64,000 nucleotides of DNA from Diphasiastrum complanatum (taxonomy: Eukaryota; Streptophyta; Lycopodiopsida; Lycopodiales; Lycopodiaceae). Shown piece by piece: positions 13,399 to 28,300 of this stretch. The notes beneath the pieces are model-generated. The model did not search any database, was not told where the DNA came from, and saw only the letters and a list, made by a program, of their open reading frames with translations. Made by a program: the position numbers and the translations under genes. Every line of letters begins with the position of its first letter. Position 1 is the first letter of the stretch. The DNA is taken from contig CM055107.1 in the NCBI GenBank assembly GCA_029204225.1, positions 19,476,315-19,540,314 on the forward strand, in the 5' to 3' direction.

Positions 13399-16300
13399 TC
13401 AACGACACTGTTCTTCTACATCTATGGGAAGCTCAATGTTATTGTTAGGACTAAGACTTTGCAAAGACATTACACTTTGAGGAAACTTGGGAGGAAGCTC
13501 CATTACAAGATCTCCAGAGCGACACTGTTGTTGAATGGCAAGACCTAATGCATAACCTTGGGCTCTTGCAACAGGTACTGCAACAGCATTTCCCACCTGC
13601 ACATATCTGTCACATTTGCATGGCACTTAGCACGCCATAGAAACCTTCCCTCAATTTGTTAGTGTAATTTGGAAAACATCAAATTACAGAATTCTCTGAA
13701 TTGTTGGGGGTGAGAGCATTACAGCACTGTAGCCCATGAGCCCATGGGCTCATCACTTGAAGGCACTGTACGCATGTAACTAGCTCCACTGCTAGATGCT
13801 AGATGACTTTAATAAAACCAGCTTAATTTACTATGTGATATAGATAAATAAAATAATAAGCATTTTACACTGGAGAGTCTCGGCCCTCGAACATTACTTG
13901 ATTTGAGAATCCTTGGCCTCAAGCCAGGTTCCCAAATCTGACAAAGTACCACCCCTTGGGGCAAGACTTTGGACCAAACGTAATGGGTACCTGAGGCGTT
14001 TTGACCATTTCTCAGTCCGCTTAAAATGCAGAATGAGTAACACAATTGATTATGATGATTCTATTTTCATAGTTGTTGTATGAGAAAAAGCCACGGTGCC
14101 CATTAAGAAATGGAAGTAGCCCAGGCAGATGCCCCGATAAGAAGTCACAGGGCTCAGACGGCCGGGCCTGTGACTCCTTAACTCTGCCCGGCTTCCGCAA
14201 TACATAAACTACCTTTGCTTTGAACATGTCCATGACATAACACAACAAAGGAGCATTTATTTCTAGAATAACTCACCTCTCTTTTACCGGGCCAAAGAGC
14301 TTGTAATGGTCTGGAAATCCTTGCAGGCGGGCATTCTCTCTTATTGTGAGGACACGATCTTGCTCTGGATGAAGGATTATCTGAATATCATGTAAGGGCA
14401 AGAATTAATTACACAACCGCAAAGATGAGAAGATAATTATGCATTGACTCATTGTAGTCAATTTTGGCCCAATTCTGCCTAAAACTAGAAAGAATTTATT
14501 GAAGGTTTGTGTGCACAAATAATTGTACCTGGTTGTGAGGCTCAGCCCTCCCAACAACAGTTGACACAATTTCATCCCACCAAAGACGTCCAAATGGTCT
14601 GCGATAGTCAATGCACAAGGCAGATATCAATCAAATAGCAAGGCCAAGAACAATCTAACTAATGCATTATGCAATCTACATGTCTGCACGAATGCAAAAA
14701 TAATAACTTTATCAGCATCAGTGACCATAGTACAACAGGAGAACATGTCCAAGTTCTCAACTTACTTCAGGGAGCGCCCTTTCACGAAGGTGATAGCGTA
14801 GTCTGGGACCTGAAAACAATAGAAACGTAGATGTCAAACTGAGTCCAGAAGAAACAGCCTCTTACTGCAAATTTGAAATTGTTGCTGCAAAAGCAGAACG
14901 CAGTGGGTTGAACTTTGATCTCACCAGAGGCTTTCCTGACGACAAGTATACCCGTTCAGTCTCCTGGTCCAGCTCAACCGTATTGTCGGGGCGGATAACC
15001 ACACCTTCCAAATCTCTGAAGTTTGCTCCCTGCTCGAGCCAGGTGGCTTACAATTATCACTGCATATTCACTACGTAGTAATGCCTTGCACGGGGTAACA
15101 ACCATGAAGAAAAAAAGTAAAGTTCTGTCAGAAAATACCTTCTTCTTTGGGATTTTGCATGTTCTTTGATAATCATCAATATTCAGTTCTAAAGGTCGAT
15201 GATCATAAAGTGTCAGCTTTTTCATTTTACTCGTTAAAGGCGCTCTGCCACTCAATACTGCAAAATATCGAAAGAGCGAAGGGTTAAAACTGGATGTGGG
15301 ATGAGCCAGCACAGATAGAAAACGTCTACTGAAATTCGCAAAAACCAGCAATTATCAAAAAGCGAAAAACTCGATTGGTATTTAAACAAGATAAATTCAG
15401 AATTCTGATATTGCAAGGCTACTGCTCCAGGCCATGTAGATATTCCCATATGATATCTAACACCTCCAAAAGTTACATCCTGAAATAGGAAATAAGCAAA
15501 AATAACCAAAAAAAATCTGCTCTACAAAGACCTTCGTCTATTTAAGTGTCGACCTTGAAAGAACGTCGAGGTTGAAAGCGCAATACACATGTACTCATTC
15601 TATGTCGATTGTGTGAAATATAGGCAAACAGATGTACACCAAATACGGACTATTGTTATGAAGAATCCAAATAAGGACTATTGTTATGAAGAATGATAAT
15701 TTTGTGTGATGCATAAGTCATCTGAGTCTGTGGTAGCTCAAACTAGAGTTATTTGCACAATATAACAGTGAGGTAGCTGCTTCTGGAATTTGCTCAATCT
15801 GATTCGTCAAATTGCGAGGCCAGCAAAAAAAATGAAACGCCTTTTGTGTCTTTAATATATACTATGGCGTTGGTTGCTACCGATTGAACACTCCAGATAG
15901 ATTGTCCAGCTCAATTATTTATATCAACCATGGTTTGTTAAGTCTTGCTGGTAACAAATGTACATGTAGAGCTTCGCAGCACAAGCACTGCAACTTAGCT
16001 TATGCCTGTTGTGACTGTACTGTAGAGGCTTCAGAAAGTGTGATTACAAGGTTAATGGTGGTTCAGCGTTTTTGCTAGAATATGCAGTTTACACATTTTG
16101 CCAGCCCAGACCAGGTAGAAGACAAGGTATTCTTTATATTTTCAGAATTTGTAAAGTTTGCAATATTCCAGTGCATCAAAAAATTTCCAATTCTCAAGGA
16201 ATTCTGCCAACTGAACAAATTTTTATTTACAAATAGAACTGTATTTTGCCCCAGTGGCAAATCTAGCAAACAAAAACAACCCTGTTTACAACTAAACTGG

Positions 16301-19300
16301 TTATTCTCTTTGAAAAAAGAATAATGTCCTCACAGGATGGTACCTTCCTTTGATGAACGGATATATCGTTGAAAATCGGTCCTTGGTGCTTTCTGATAGT
16401 CCATTTCATCCCGCCTTTCAGAGTTTTCAACCTTGACAAAAGTTCAAGTGCAGTTCATGCAACTTCAGCAATAGCTCTACCAACTGTACAAAGAAATTTG
16501 TTCTTAGAGATGGAGTTTATTTCGCAGGTGATTTCTAACTTTGTAAAAACAAAAAGACAATCATTTGGCACAACCTGCTATATAACTTTTAGGGTATCTT
16601 GATGCCACCTTGTACAAATTGTTGTCATCGTACATCACATACAAGAAAAAGGGTAAAAATAAGCACAATTTTGATAACCAAAAGCAAGAGAGATAGCCTT
16701 AAGTGAAGTAACCCAAAAAGAAAGTGTCGGGTTCTGTGGTCGCCTACAAGTAAGATATCTGCAGAGTAGACTTGCTCTGAAAACAGAGTCCAGATTCCAT
16801 ACACTCACTGACACTTTTTATGGAATAACAAAAATGACATGAATAAACACAGTTGTGGAAGGGATAAAGCTATTTCCAAAAAAAAGGTTTTGATGACTTA
16901 TAAGTTACAATCATTGTAAATATACCATTTTCAGGTATGAGCTTTACAATGCACATGGATACACAAAAATGCATATCTTTGGATTTGGCATCCAAATTCC
17001 AATTTATCCTCCTAGTACAATTTCATCAGCAACTTTATGTCCAAGATTGACCATACGTGCCTTGAATGGTTTATGAAAGCAAACATCAATGAACATCACA
17101 CTTTTATAGTTCCATATGCGAGTTGGAGAAAATGAGCCCTGGCATCTTTGCTCCTACAAAAACTGCCTTTTCTTTAAATTTGGAAGCTTACAACTGGAAG
17201 ATCAGAAATCGCATCTCCAAGAACAAGGGCTTTCTGTAGATTTGGATGTTGTGTTTCATCGTATGCAACTACATTCCTCTGCAAAGCACAAAATACATTG
17301 AATAAATAACAAAATGCCAGCAAAAAATGAATGGACTGGTCTGAATGATGGCAACAGAGCATGCATCAAATAGTGCAAATGTGAAGATGTTCTGAATAGC
17401 ACCTCCCAGTCAGCTGGAATGTTGCCCCTGACAACAACATTATGGGTCGGGAGAGGAAAAGGAGGGAGTTTCTGCAGCAAGCAGTTGGATAGTCATTGTT
17501 TTGTGATCACTATGACGACAACAATTCCATGCAGCATCACAATCACCAACATTCAGCCATTCTGCACTGTCATCAAGCTTTGATATGATAACCCTACAAA
17601 TGTAGCAAAAACTCAGACCTCGTTTGGACAAGCTCCCCAAAGGAAAACTCGCATGCGAAATTGTGCAAGCCCATAACAGCCAGCAACCATTAAGCCAAGC
17701 TTTGCCTGTACAGAAGAAGAATTAATTAGGACAAGCTCAACCAATCTAGCTAAATTCTATTTGATTTGTTATTCTCAAGGGCATCCAACTCCATATGCCT
17801 AATTTGTGCAATAGTTTTCAAAATTGCTCAAAAATAGTCATAGATGCCAAATGTAACCTGATAATGCATGCTGACAAGCCGACTAAGCGCATAGCGTCCC
17901 AAGACTCCACCACAGAATTTAAGAATGTCCACAACATTCTCCATCAGAAGAAATCTAGGCTTCAGAAAATCCACAATGTCCATGTAGATTACCATCTGAT
18001 GATTTCTGGGATCATCTAAGGGAGCAATTGCATTACGAAAACGGTTGAAACCACTGGCTCCTTGACAGGGAGGGCCGCCACAAATTACATCAACATCACC
18101 CTGAACATGAAATACAAAAGTTGTTGGCTCAGCAAAAATTTAAAACTATTGTGCTTGTTTCTTATTTGCAAAGAGCAACCAATATGTGTGGTCCACCATA
18201 TTATGGGGGACTTAAACATTTGTCAAAAAATCTTCCAAGTTCATAGATACTGGCCCCATAGCCATAGTGTGTATATGTACGAGGGTCGTTCAATGTTATT
18301 CAATGCTGCGCGATCTAAAAATGTAGCAAAGCAAACTTGCGTCCATTGCAACTATGTGCATAATTAATTAATCCTAATACCTAACACTTATGACTATTAT
18401 TTTTTACTTTCTAAGCTTTCTTTCCCCCCTAAGACATCTGAAAAATTTAAAAAGAAGACCCAAAAGAAAATAATGTTCCGTCTGGAAAGACCCTCAATTC
18501 TGGAACGTGATGTATCTATGCTTCACCATATGGCGTTCACCGTATGACAGCAGCCAAAGACTTAGCTTTTTAGAACAAGCAGGTCAGGAGCTCAAAGTAA
18601 GAAAACTATCGCTTATTGACAGTTGAACAGCAAAATGAAGAGATTAAACATAATTCATCAAGAAAAAAAAAAATTAAACAATCAAACAACTGCAGTTCCG
18701 TATGAAGTCTCACAGGAAGGGGTAAGATTTTCTTTTTCCTTCCTTCAATCACAAATTCTTGAATACGCTCGTGACAATTCCTGTCAATCAATCAAAATCA
18801 CGTAACTCAGCTCCTTAACACTTGCAAATCCTGCTCTTCCCTACTAGATCCACCTCGTCAAAATGTATTTCTAATGCATATGTACGTGTAGCTGATGACA
18901 GGGACGGCACTGTCAAACAAGTGTTGGGGTCCTTAAGAGTCATCGTGGATAGTCTTCCTCTAAATTATTGTTTGCATAAATTCGTGCAACTTTTGCACTA
19001 ATTTGGGATTGAAGTATATGTTAGAGTTGAAATTTGGAAGCATACTCCAGGCCATCAATGGGCTCCCAGCTATCTTCGTCTTCGTCATACCCTCTCCAAT
19101 GAACCTGTGAAGACCAAAAACACTCATTGAATTATTTGCCACGACAAATTTCTGAATATTGGAAGACTCCCAAGACACGTATTTCAAAGCATTGTCTATA
19201 CAGTCATAACGGCAAATGCAGCCAGTTCTCAACCTTGAACTCAAGTCCCTTTTTGCTGTCCTCATTGGAACCAACCCATCTTATCCCAATAACCTTCTCA

Positions 19301-22300
19301 ACTTCATATTCTCCAGGTTCAACTGTTTCCGATTCATCTTCGCTACTTTCTTCTTCATTCTTAGAGTCATCATTTGCACCTGAACATTTTGACCTCTCCT
19401 CGGCCTTGAAATCCAAACTATCTTCGGAACCCCCATACTTTTGGCACAACTTTTGCCATTCTTTTAGCAAAGTTAAAAAGTCTTCAGCTGCCTCATTTCG
19501 TACCTACATCACAATCAAGTCAATAAAAAATGACATAATACCATCTCAGCTGCCTGTGCTTGTTGCTGAGGCAAAGATGATAAGAAATTCAACATTAACA
19601 GGTGAAGTGCACCTGCGTTTCTGGATGGTTATGGCTTAGGCTCTTGCATGCATTCTGATTGAGATCAACTGCCCACCTCTGCAAGATTCAGATATTGCAT
19701 CAACATATTGCTGCTATTTCCCAAGAAAATTAGGTCATCTATACCAAATTTGTTGTACGAAATGTTTAAACCTACTGTCACAAGGTTGACGCCAGCCAGT
19801 GAAGCTCCCATGCACAAACCAGTCGACATGCCTCCACATCCTGCGTACAAATCTAGCAAACTGAGATCATATTTTGAGACAGAGTTCCTGTCACAAGAGG
19901 CTTCGCTATCAGATTTTTGGTCTGAATGAGCAGTAGTTGTATGAGTGTCATTGCAAATGGTAGATGCGTCATCGCTGCAAGTTGAGCCAGCATCTGTAAA
20001 CACAAGGAAAAATAAACGGATTGACAAAAAGAGGAGATTCCGTCAATAATTATTGTGATGAGAGGACTTGATACAGTAACTGTTGCGCTTGGATTGACGG
20101 TTAATTTCTACAGTACCTGTAGTTAGATCATAATATGTGGAATAAGAATAATTGTAGCCCATGTCAAAATAGTAGTCACATGCAGGAATCGATTTAGTGA
20201 GCTTGTTAAAGTTTTTCTGCACATCACAAAATGTTCACATCAAGTGACAGCAAGCAAGATAAAATTTTCGAAGAAATATTGGACTTGCGTTATAAATATG
20301 TACCTTAGGCATAGCAAGAGTATGCACAAACAAGCCGGAAAAATACCGACATAAGAAACAAATCCTATGATAAATTTGCATACTAACTAGTGAGATCATG
20401 CATGTGATATACTCTCAAAATCATTGACAATGTAACACTTACCAAAGGTGACACCTGTACAACTTTGATTTTTCCAGTAATACACTCGAGAAGGTTATCA
20501 TCCTTCACTTCAGAGTAGAAAATACGCTTCTTGTCATGTTTCTTTGCTTCGTCTTTTCCTATTGCCTGCATTAAGAAAACAAAGTACCAAACAAAGCTAT
20601 AAAGTGCGCATACATAGTTTTGGACGGTGGACGTTAGTAGGAAGATGAGCTTTCCCTATGAGCTTTTATTAGGCGTTCGTACCGTGTCCTCTGCTCGGAA
20701 GAACCATTGGGCAGAGAACCACAAACTTCCATCGACTGCTTTAAAAAATTCTACTATCCTTCCCAAGTAATCAGACTCGCCATCTGACTGCAAAAATTGC
20801 CAGCAAATTGAGTAGCCTTGTGAGAAATGGTAATTTGCATTTGGCAGCTAAGTACCACAAGTTGAGAGAGTTAAGAACAAACATTGACGGTCACACAGTC
20901 ACCCAATTTGTATGAGAGGTTGTCCACCACTGCCTGCAAATAGTGGGCAGCACTCTCAACAGGCCCTTCTGTCTCTTCATCTCTGTAAATAAAATCAGTC
21001 ATTACATTATGCAGTTAATGCTTATAAGCAAAAAATAAATCCACAATTTTGGACTATAGCCGAAAGAGGATCAAATTAGCTTTGCAACAGGATTAGATTC
21101 AGGTTGGTACTTTGCCAAGACTTATTTTGGTACTCAGATGTTAATTGAGATGAAAAAGAAGCGCTATTAGCACAAACCTCTTGACAAAGAAATCGCTGGG
21201 CATTAATCAAACAGGTTCAGAAAACGTACTGGATTTCCAGATAGAAATGCTAAACGGTTGCTCTTATCTACTTGCAGATTTTTGAAAGAGGATAAATCAA
21301 GCATTTTTTCTTCCGTAGGAATGGCAGTCTTTTTTTTCCTGTAACAGCACACTCTTGATGTTTTGCATCACAGGCACGTTTGTACTGCAATGCTACCATG
21401 AAGCAGGCATTTTAACCATTGATAGGTCTTTCAGAACAAAACTTAACCAAGTGAGCTAAGCTGTATAGCTCATCAAGTTTGTCTAAAACCTCGGCAAATC
21501 TGAGTGCTAGTTGAGTTTTTAATACAGACTCCAGAGGCAACATGCAATGCCATGCAGTATTCGTCTGAAATTAATATTACAAGTTAGCATCCTATTCCAG
21601 TGAGGCTTATTTGAGATTGAACAGGCAGCCTTGTGAGAAGTTGATATTTTTAAGATACAAGACCAGAGACACTAGAACCTAAAGACCAGATGATGGCCCA
21701 TCTTAGCAATTTATAAAAGCTCTCACCGAACATCTTCTGAAGCCTTCCTCCTGTCATTGGCTTTCTGCATATTCACAACAAGAAAATTTAAATGGTCAAC
21801 AAGAAAGTAACAACTAAACAGCATTGAAATGATGAATGCAAGTTGAGAGATTTCCCGTCTCACTTAACTGTTTCTTTGAGAGTAGAGATCAAAATGCAAG
21901 TGGATTATCTCTCTAGAGCAAAAATCTGGAATGGAACATTAAAATAAAACACAAGGAGTTTCACTGACAAGTCATTGAGCTTGTGATACTTAAATAGGAT
22001 TCGTAAAACCTTCTTATACTTAAACAGGGATCAACAACCAGCAACAATCATTTTTTCCACTACTGTTCACATATTCTGCATTTGCATCCTGTAGTAGACA
22101 TATCTACGTTAGCAGACATATGAAATTTAGGGCTTAGGGTTAGTAGACTGAAATTTAGCCTGCTTTTCTTTCAGGAGTCAGATGGACTTACAGTCTAGTT
22201 AGGAACTTCAACTTGAAGAAGAAATAAGGAGTCTCAAAACATGAATGTCGTGATATGAAACCAATAAAAGGTTCCAGCTTAAACATGTAGAATGAGGATA

Positions 22301-25300
22301 CAAGTTGTTCAAGGTACAAAGTACAAAGAAACGTTAAGAACGGAACTGCAACACTGGGAAAGAATCAGCAGACCACACCTTTCAATAATTTGAAACGCTG
22401 ATGTCACAAACTTTCAGTTTATTCCTGGGAATTTTTGCAAAAATCAACCCTCGAAGAAATGGGAATATTGAAACAAGATATGGATTCATGAGATGGAAAA
22501 ATGTCACAAAGAATACCACATATAATGCATTTTGTGGAAAGGAAAGAGGACGAGAAAGTTGTTAAAAAGCCTTGTTCTGTACGGTGCAGAACCATGGGTT
22601 AACTACAACGTCAGCGAATGCTCTTTCTTGTTGCCTTTACTGATAATAAAGAAATATTTAGATGAGTTCATTTTTGTAAGAATTCTGCTGGTAAAAAATG
22701 AATTTTATCACTAGTAAAGGTTACTAGATAGATGCTTTCCTATGCATCAAATTCAGTCTGAAAAACATGAATCTAAAACATGGGGAAATATAATTAATTC
22801 CACTTTTAAGCTTTGTAATGTAAGCTTGATGTGAAAGCTATCAAGTGTATATTCCTAGGATATGATGATCGTGTGAAGGGCTATAGATGTTTTGATCAGT
22901 GGAGAACAAAATACATGTCAGCCGCGATGTCATCTTTGATGAATCTAAGATGTATGAAGACGAGGATGCTGAGAAGACAAACACATCCAGTGAGAAAGAT
23001 GGTATAGTCACGGATACATCTCAAGATACTACTACTCAACTTGAAGAGACAGGTTGGAGAGGTAGAGATAACTTTTTGGTGCAAGAAGGATTGAAGTTGC
23101 AGGTGACAAACGCAAGGAGAAAGATGTACCGTGGGATACATTTTCACCAGGAAGCTGATCACCTGACAGGAAGCTCCCTAAGTGGTTTGAGAGATTGTTG
23201 GAGAGCCGCGACATGGATGACTTTCCAGGATCATCTAGCCAGGGAGAGCTACGAAGATCAACAAGAGAGAAGACACAACCTGAAAGGTATGAAGCGAACC
23301 TTCAACTTATGGTGAAGCGAAGGATGATGACATTTGGGTCAAGGCCATGGAAGAGGAGATGGAGTCAATTGCTAAGCATAGCACATGGGACTTAATGGAA
23401 CCACCAATTGGCAAGAAACCCATTGGTTGTAATGGGTATACAGGACTAAGTACCATGCAGATGGAAGTATAGCAAAGCACAAAGCAAGATTGGTGATCAA
23501 AGGGTATGCACAAAGTAAAGGGATCGACTATGAGGAGACCTTTGCACCAGTATGTAAGTGGAATACTCTACATCTACTTGTTGCTTTAGCTTCACATTTT
23601 GGTTGGCCTTTGCATCAAATGGATGTGAAATCTGCTTTTCTAAATGGTGAGTTAGAAGAAGAGGTGTTCATGGATCAACCTGAGGAGAATAAAGTATGTC
23701 ACTTGAAGAAAGCGCTTTATGGTCTTAAACAGGCACCACGTGCATGGTATAGTAGGATTGATGCCTACTTTCGTTCTAAGGGGATGGTGAGAGCACATTC
23801 TGATCCAAATCTTTATGTCTTATGCTTTGATGGTATGGTTACTTTGATTGCTCTTTATGTTGATGACTTGATTATCATGAGAAATAATCAAGAGATGATA
23901 GACATGATCAAGAAAGACCTCATGGAACAATTCGAGATGACAAATCTCAGCCTAATGCATTATTGCCTTGGAGTGGAGGTGTGGCAAAAAGGACACGAAG
24001 TGGGTTTAACACAGGTGAAGTATGTCAGAGAGTTGTTGCACAAGTTCAGGTTGCAGGACTGCAAACCAGTGAACACTCCTATTGAACCAGGTAAAAGGCT
24101 TTCTAAGCTTGATGAGTCATAGCCATTTGATGCTACGCTGTATAGGTAGTTAGTAGGGAGCTTGATTTACCTTACCACAACTAGACCAGATATATGCTAT
24201 GCTGTTGGTATTGTAAGTCAGTTCATGGCAACACCTACGGAAACGCATTGGAAGGCAGCTAAGCGCATTTTGCGTTATGTCAAAGGCACTTCAAATTATG
24301 GCTTGGCTTACAGGAAGCATGAGGGTTTACCTGAGTTATGTGGCTATGTGGATGGAGATTGGGGAGGTGACTATGATGATCGTAGATCCACCATAGGGTA
24401 TGTATTCCAGCTTTGTGGCGGTTGCTTTTCCTGGTCTAGTAAAAGCAAAGTATATTTGCTTTATCCACCACAGAAGCAGAGTATAAGGCAATGTGTAGTG
24501 CAGCACAGGAAGCTATATGCTTGAGGCAAATCTTGGATGAAGTTGGCATGAAACAGGAAAATCCCACAACTATACATAGCGACAGTCAGAGTGGCATTCA
24601 GCTAGCAAAGAATCCAGTGTTCCATGCGAGAACCAAACACATTGAGATTCAGTATCACTTTATACGTGAGAGGCTGCTGAGTCGTGAAATTCATGTTGTT
24701 CATTGTAGTACGGAAGAACAACTAGCTGATATTTTCACTAAGCCACTTATTAGAGAAAAGTTTGATAAGTTTAGATCAAAGCTTTATGTACTTAAAGTTT
24801 GTTGACTTTAAAACTATGTATATGATGGTATAAAAAGTAGACTCTAGTTTAAGGGCGAGAGGTAAAATTGAAGTAGAATCACTGTGTTAGTGTACTGTGG
24901 ATCCTATCAGTGGATAAGGATCAGTTGGCCTCGCCACAAGGCAAGTCGACGGGACACGCATTCCGTCAACGACAACCTGGGTCATGCAAGGGTTGCCTGA
25001 GTGAAGAACTATATGTACAGTGTAATTTCATTTTGAGAAATACAGTTGCTATGTGAGCTTGCCGTGGAGAGTGTTTTCTGTCTGTGTTACTGTGTAGCAT
25101 GATCTGTGTTCCTATTTGAAGCAAATTCTAAGTCCAGGGGACCTAGTTGTTACATCCGGTCATGGCCCAAGCACCATTCGAGAAGTGGGGATTGGACTAT
25201 ATCGGTCCTATCCACTCAACAACCATGAGTACCCAAGCCCAATACATCATCATGGCTACAGATTATCTTACCAAATGGGTAGAAGCCAAGGCCGTACGAG

Positions 25301-28300
25301 TGGCCAATGCCATGACTATTGCCAAGTTTTTGTATGAAAATATCATTGTGTGGTTCAGATGCCTGGTGGAGATAGTCAGCAATCGCGGGAGCCACTCTAT
25401 GAATGAGATCTGTGGGCATTCATTCTAACATACAAGGGCATCACTAATCAAACGCCATTCCAGCCGGTTTATGATCAGGACGTTGTAATGCCAGTAGTGT
25501 TTTTGGTACCATCATTATGGATTGCAACCACACAGCGCCTAGATGATTCCAAAAGCATGGCATGATAATCTATTCACAAGAAGGATCTTCAAGCGGGACA
25601 TTTGGTCCTCATGTATAAAAGCAAGGTAATCAAGAAAAAATTGAAATACATAGGTGAAGGTCCATACCGTATCAATTAAGTCCTCAACCATGAAGGCATG
25701 ACACTTCGACATCCAGATGGGACTCCATTCGATACACCCATCAATGGTAGCCGATTACATAAGTATTGGCCACCTCAATGACACAAAAATGAAGCATGAT
25801 AATGACTAGTGGATGATTTACATACAAATTCTACACTACCACAAGCAGTCATCATGATGAGATCCAAGCAGGAAGCACCATCAGATGAAGCCAAGAGGTA
25901 GCAGATTATCATCAGAGAGCAGATATCAACTAACAGTGCTAATCAGACTTGAAAATATAAGGTCCGATCAAGCAAAATAAGGAGAAAACCACTTGAGATG
26001 ATGAAATAGCTACCAAAATCTCATAAGTACCCTCGTCGAGCTCACCATAAGCAGATCACACCCAAAGGGACCTCCAACAAACTATGCGAGAGTTACTTGT
26101 GCAAGAACAATAAAACAATGGACCTAATCAGAGACAAACTTCAAAACCTTTGTAGGCCATCAAGATTATCAAACCAAACTTCGCAAGTAGCATAAATGTA
26201 ATTAGAGCAGTCAAATTGACTTGCCTAATTGGTTTGTAGAAAAATGTTGAAATGAGAAAGTTGTGTGAGAGTTCCTTCCTTGCGAGGGTTGAACCCTCGC
26301 ATGACCTTCAGAACTCTTGCAAGGCATGCTAATCAGCTTCTGAACCTTCGCCAACTTCTATGGAATCTTAGAAAATCATGAAGAAGGTTTCTACAAAATT
26401 TGGTATCTCCCTATCGTTCATGTCCCGAATATTGTTAAATATTGAAACACAATTTCAGTTCCTTCAAGCAACCAGTGTATACAAATAGATTATGAAGAAG
26501 ATTAAGAAGTTGCAACCCTACAAATTTAATCTCTGCTAGACTGCAATGGGCCAGTAAAAGAAAGGATCTACTCTGTTGTAGTATAGGGAGGTCGGGAATT
26601 GATCCTATGGGAAAGGTGTGATCTAAAGGTAAACTATGTCTCTACGATCAACAAAGTGGCAGTTTGTCAAGTTGCCTCCATGCAACACTCGTTTGGAGGA
26701 TTAAAACTATCAAGGAATCATAGAAAATACAAGGGAAGCTCTAAACTAGATCTAATCCTACTACATGGCTATTTGTGGGCGCCGTACCCTTCATCGCTCT
26801 TGGCCTCTTTGGGTTCCAGAGCTAAAACAAAAGGGAAAATCCTACCTACGGTGGCCTAAAGCCCTTGGTGACGATCTAACAACTACACTTGCAGGCTGCA
26901 GCCAAGAGAAGAGGAGGGTAAGAGAAGTGGCAAATTTTATAGGGTCCAAAAGTATTGAAGTGGCAAATTTTTATTGCTCATTTCTGAACTTAATAGTCTA
27001 AGTTAACTTGTTTTCTCTTTATTTGGAAAGCTCCTTAGTTTATAATACTTTGGTAGTAAAACTATTGAGCCACGCCACAAAATATTTTATGGTGCTTCAA
27101 GGCACTTAATCAAAATTAGCCACTTAATCTATTAACACTTCGAGGCACAAGTGAGTCAAGTGAGTCGATGGAGTCCAGGTAGTCGAGAGTCGATGAAGTC
27201 GAGAGTCGATGGAGTCGGGTAAGTTGAGAGTTGAGTCAGTCGATGGAGTCGAGTGTCGAGTGTTGATGGAGTGTCGAGTGAGTCGAATGAGTTGATGTTG
27301 AAGTCGAAGTCGATGGAGTCGGACTTCAACAAATTTCAGGATGCTCATTTCCCAGTGGATTTAATCATGAGCATTCAAATCCAACACTTCTAATATGCCA
27401 TATTAGGAGTAATGTATATATGGCCTTGTGAATAGTCCATTCCGAATGCCATCCCTATGATCCTTAAGACAATTGACAATATCCTAGAGATCTATATAGA
27501 ACTTCACCTTCATGAGGAGCTGATCTGGGACACCAGAACTTGGCAAGACTTGTGAAAAGTTGAACAACTGCATGCAACAAAGACAAAACTCCCAGTGTGT
27601 GAGCATTCTAGCCTCTTGACGAATGTTTATCGCCTTCAGCGAGTGTTTTGCCCATTGGCGAGCCTTGTAGTCTGTCGACGACATTTCTCTCCTAGTGACG
27701 AGCATTTTCAGCCTGTCGACGAGCATTCTCCCAAACGAGCATTTGTCCTTAAGGCGAGCTATTTCCCAAAAACACTCACCTGAGGGCCCACCTATTTAAA
27801 CGCTAGGAACACTCACTCTTTTCTCACTAAACACTCATAGACTACCCAAACTCTTGTTGATTCTGATTGATCAGTAATCAACCTCCAATCACTAACGAGT
27901 GTTGTCAGAGCCAGACATCTGCCACCCTTGCATGCTTGAGGAGCTCCCTTATGACCCTTTCTAAGCACTTGATCTGGCCACCTTGCAACAGCTTTTTCAA
28001 TCTGCAAGCATTTCTTCATCAATAGTTCACCCAGATGCACAATCTCCCCTATATTTTACATTCAGTATTCTAAAACAAAAAAAGAGCTCAAAAAAGAAAT
28101 ACAATGGCTCATTTTGAGTTTTTGTTTTGCACCATTTTTTCCTTTTCTAATTCTTATTTTTCTTCTTAAATTTTCCAATTTTATTTTTTCACATTCTTTT
28201 AGATTAGGCACCTTCTACATTCTCATGCCATTTCTGGCATCCCCCCTCTAATTTGTCATGTAGAAGGATTAAAAAAATAAGAAGAAAAAAACAAAAAATG

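Noticed and set aside
18960-19274. Continuous 104-codon minus-strand frame through the chromodomain
   Set aside because: It runs through an intron. The family-consistent protein uses the donors at 19,234 and 19,046.
19127-19639. 170-codon plus-strand open frame
   Set aside because: It is antisense to CMT exons 8-9. The minus-strand reading gives the chromodomain and splices correctly.
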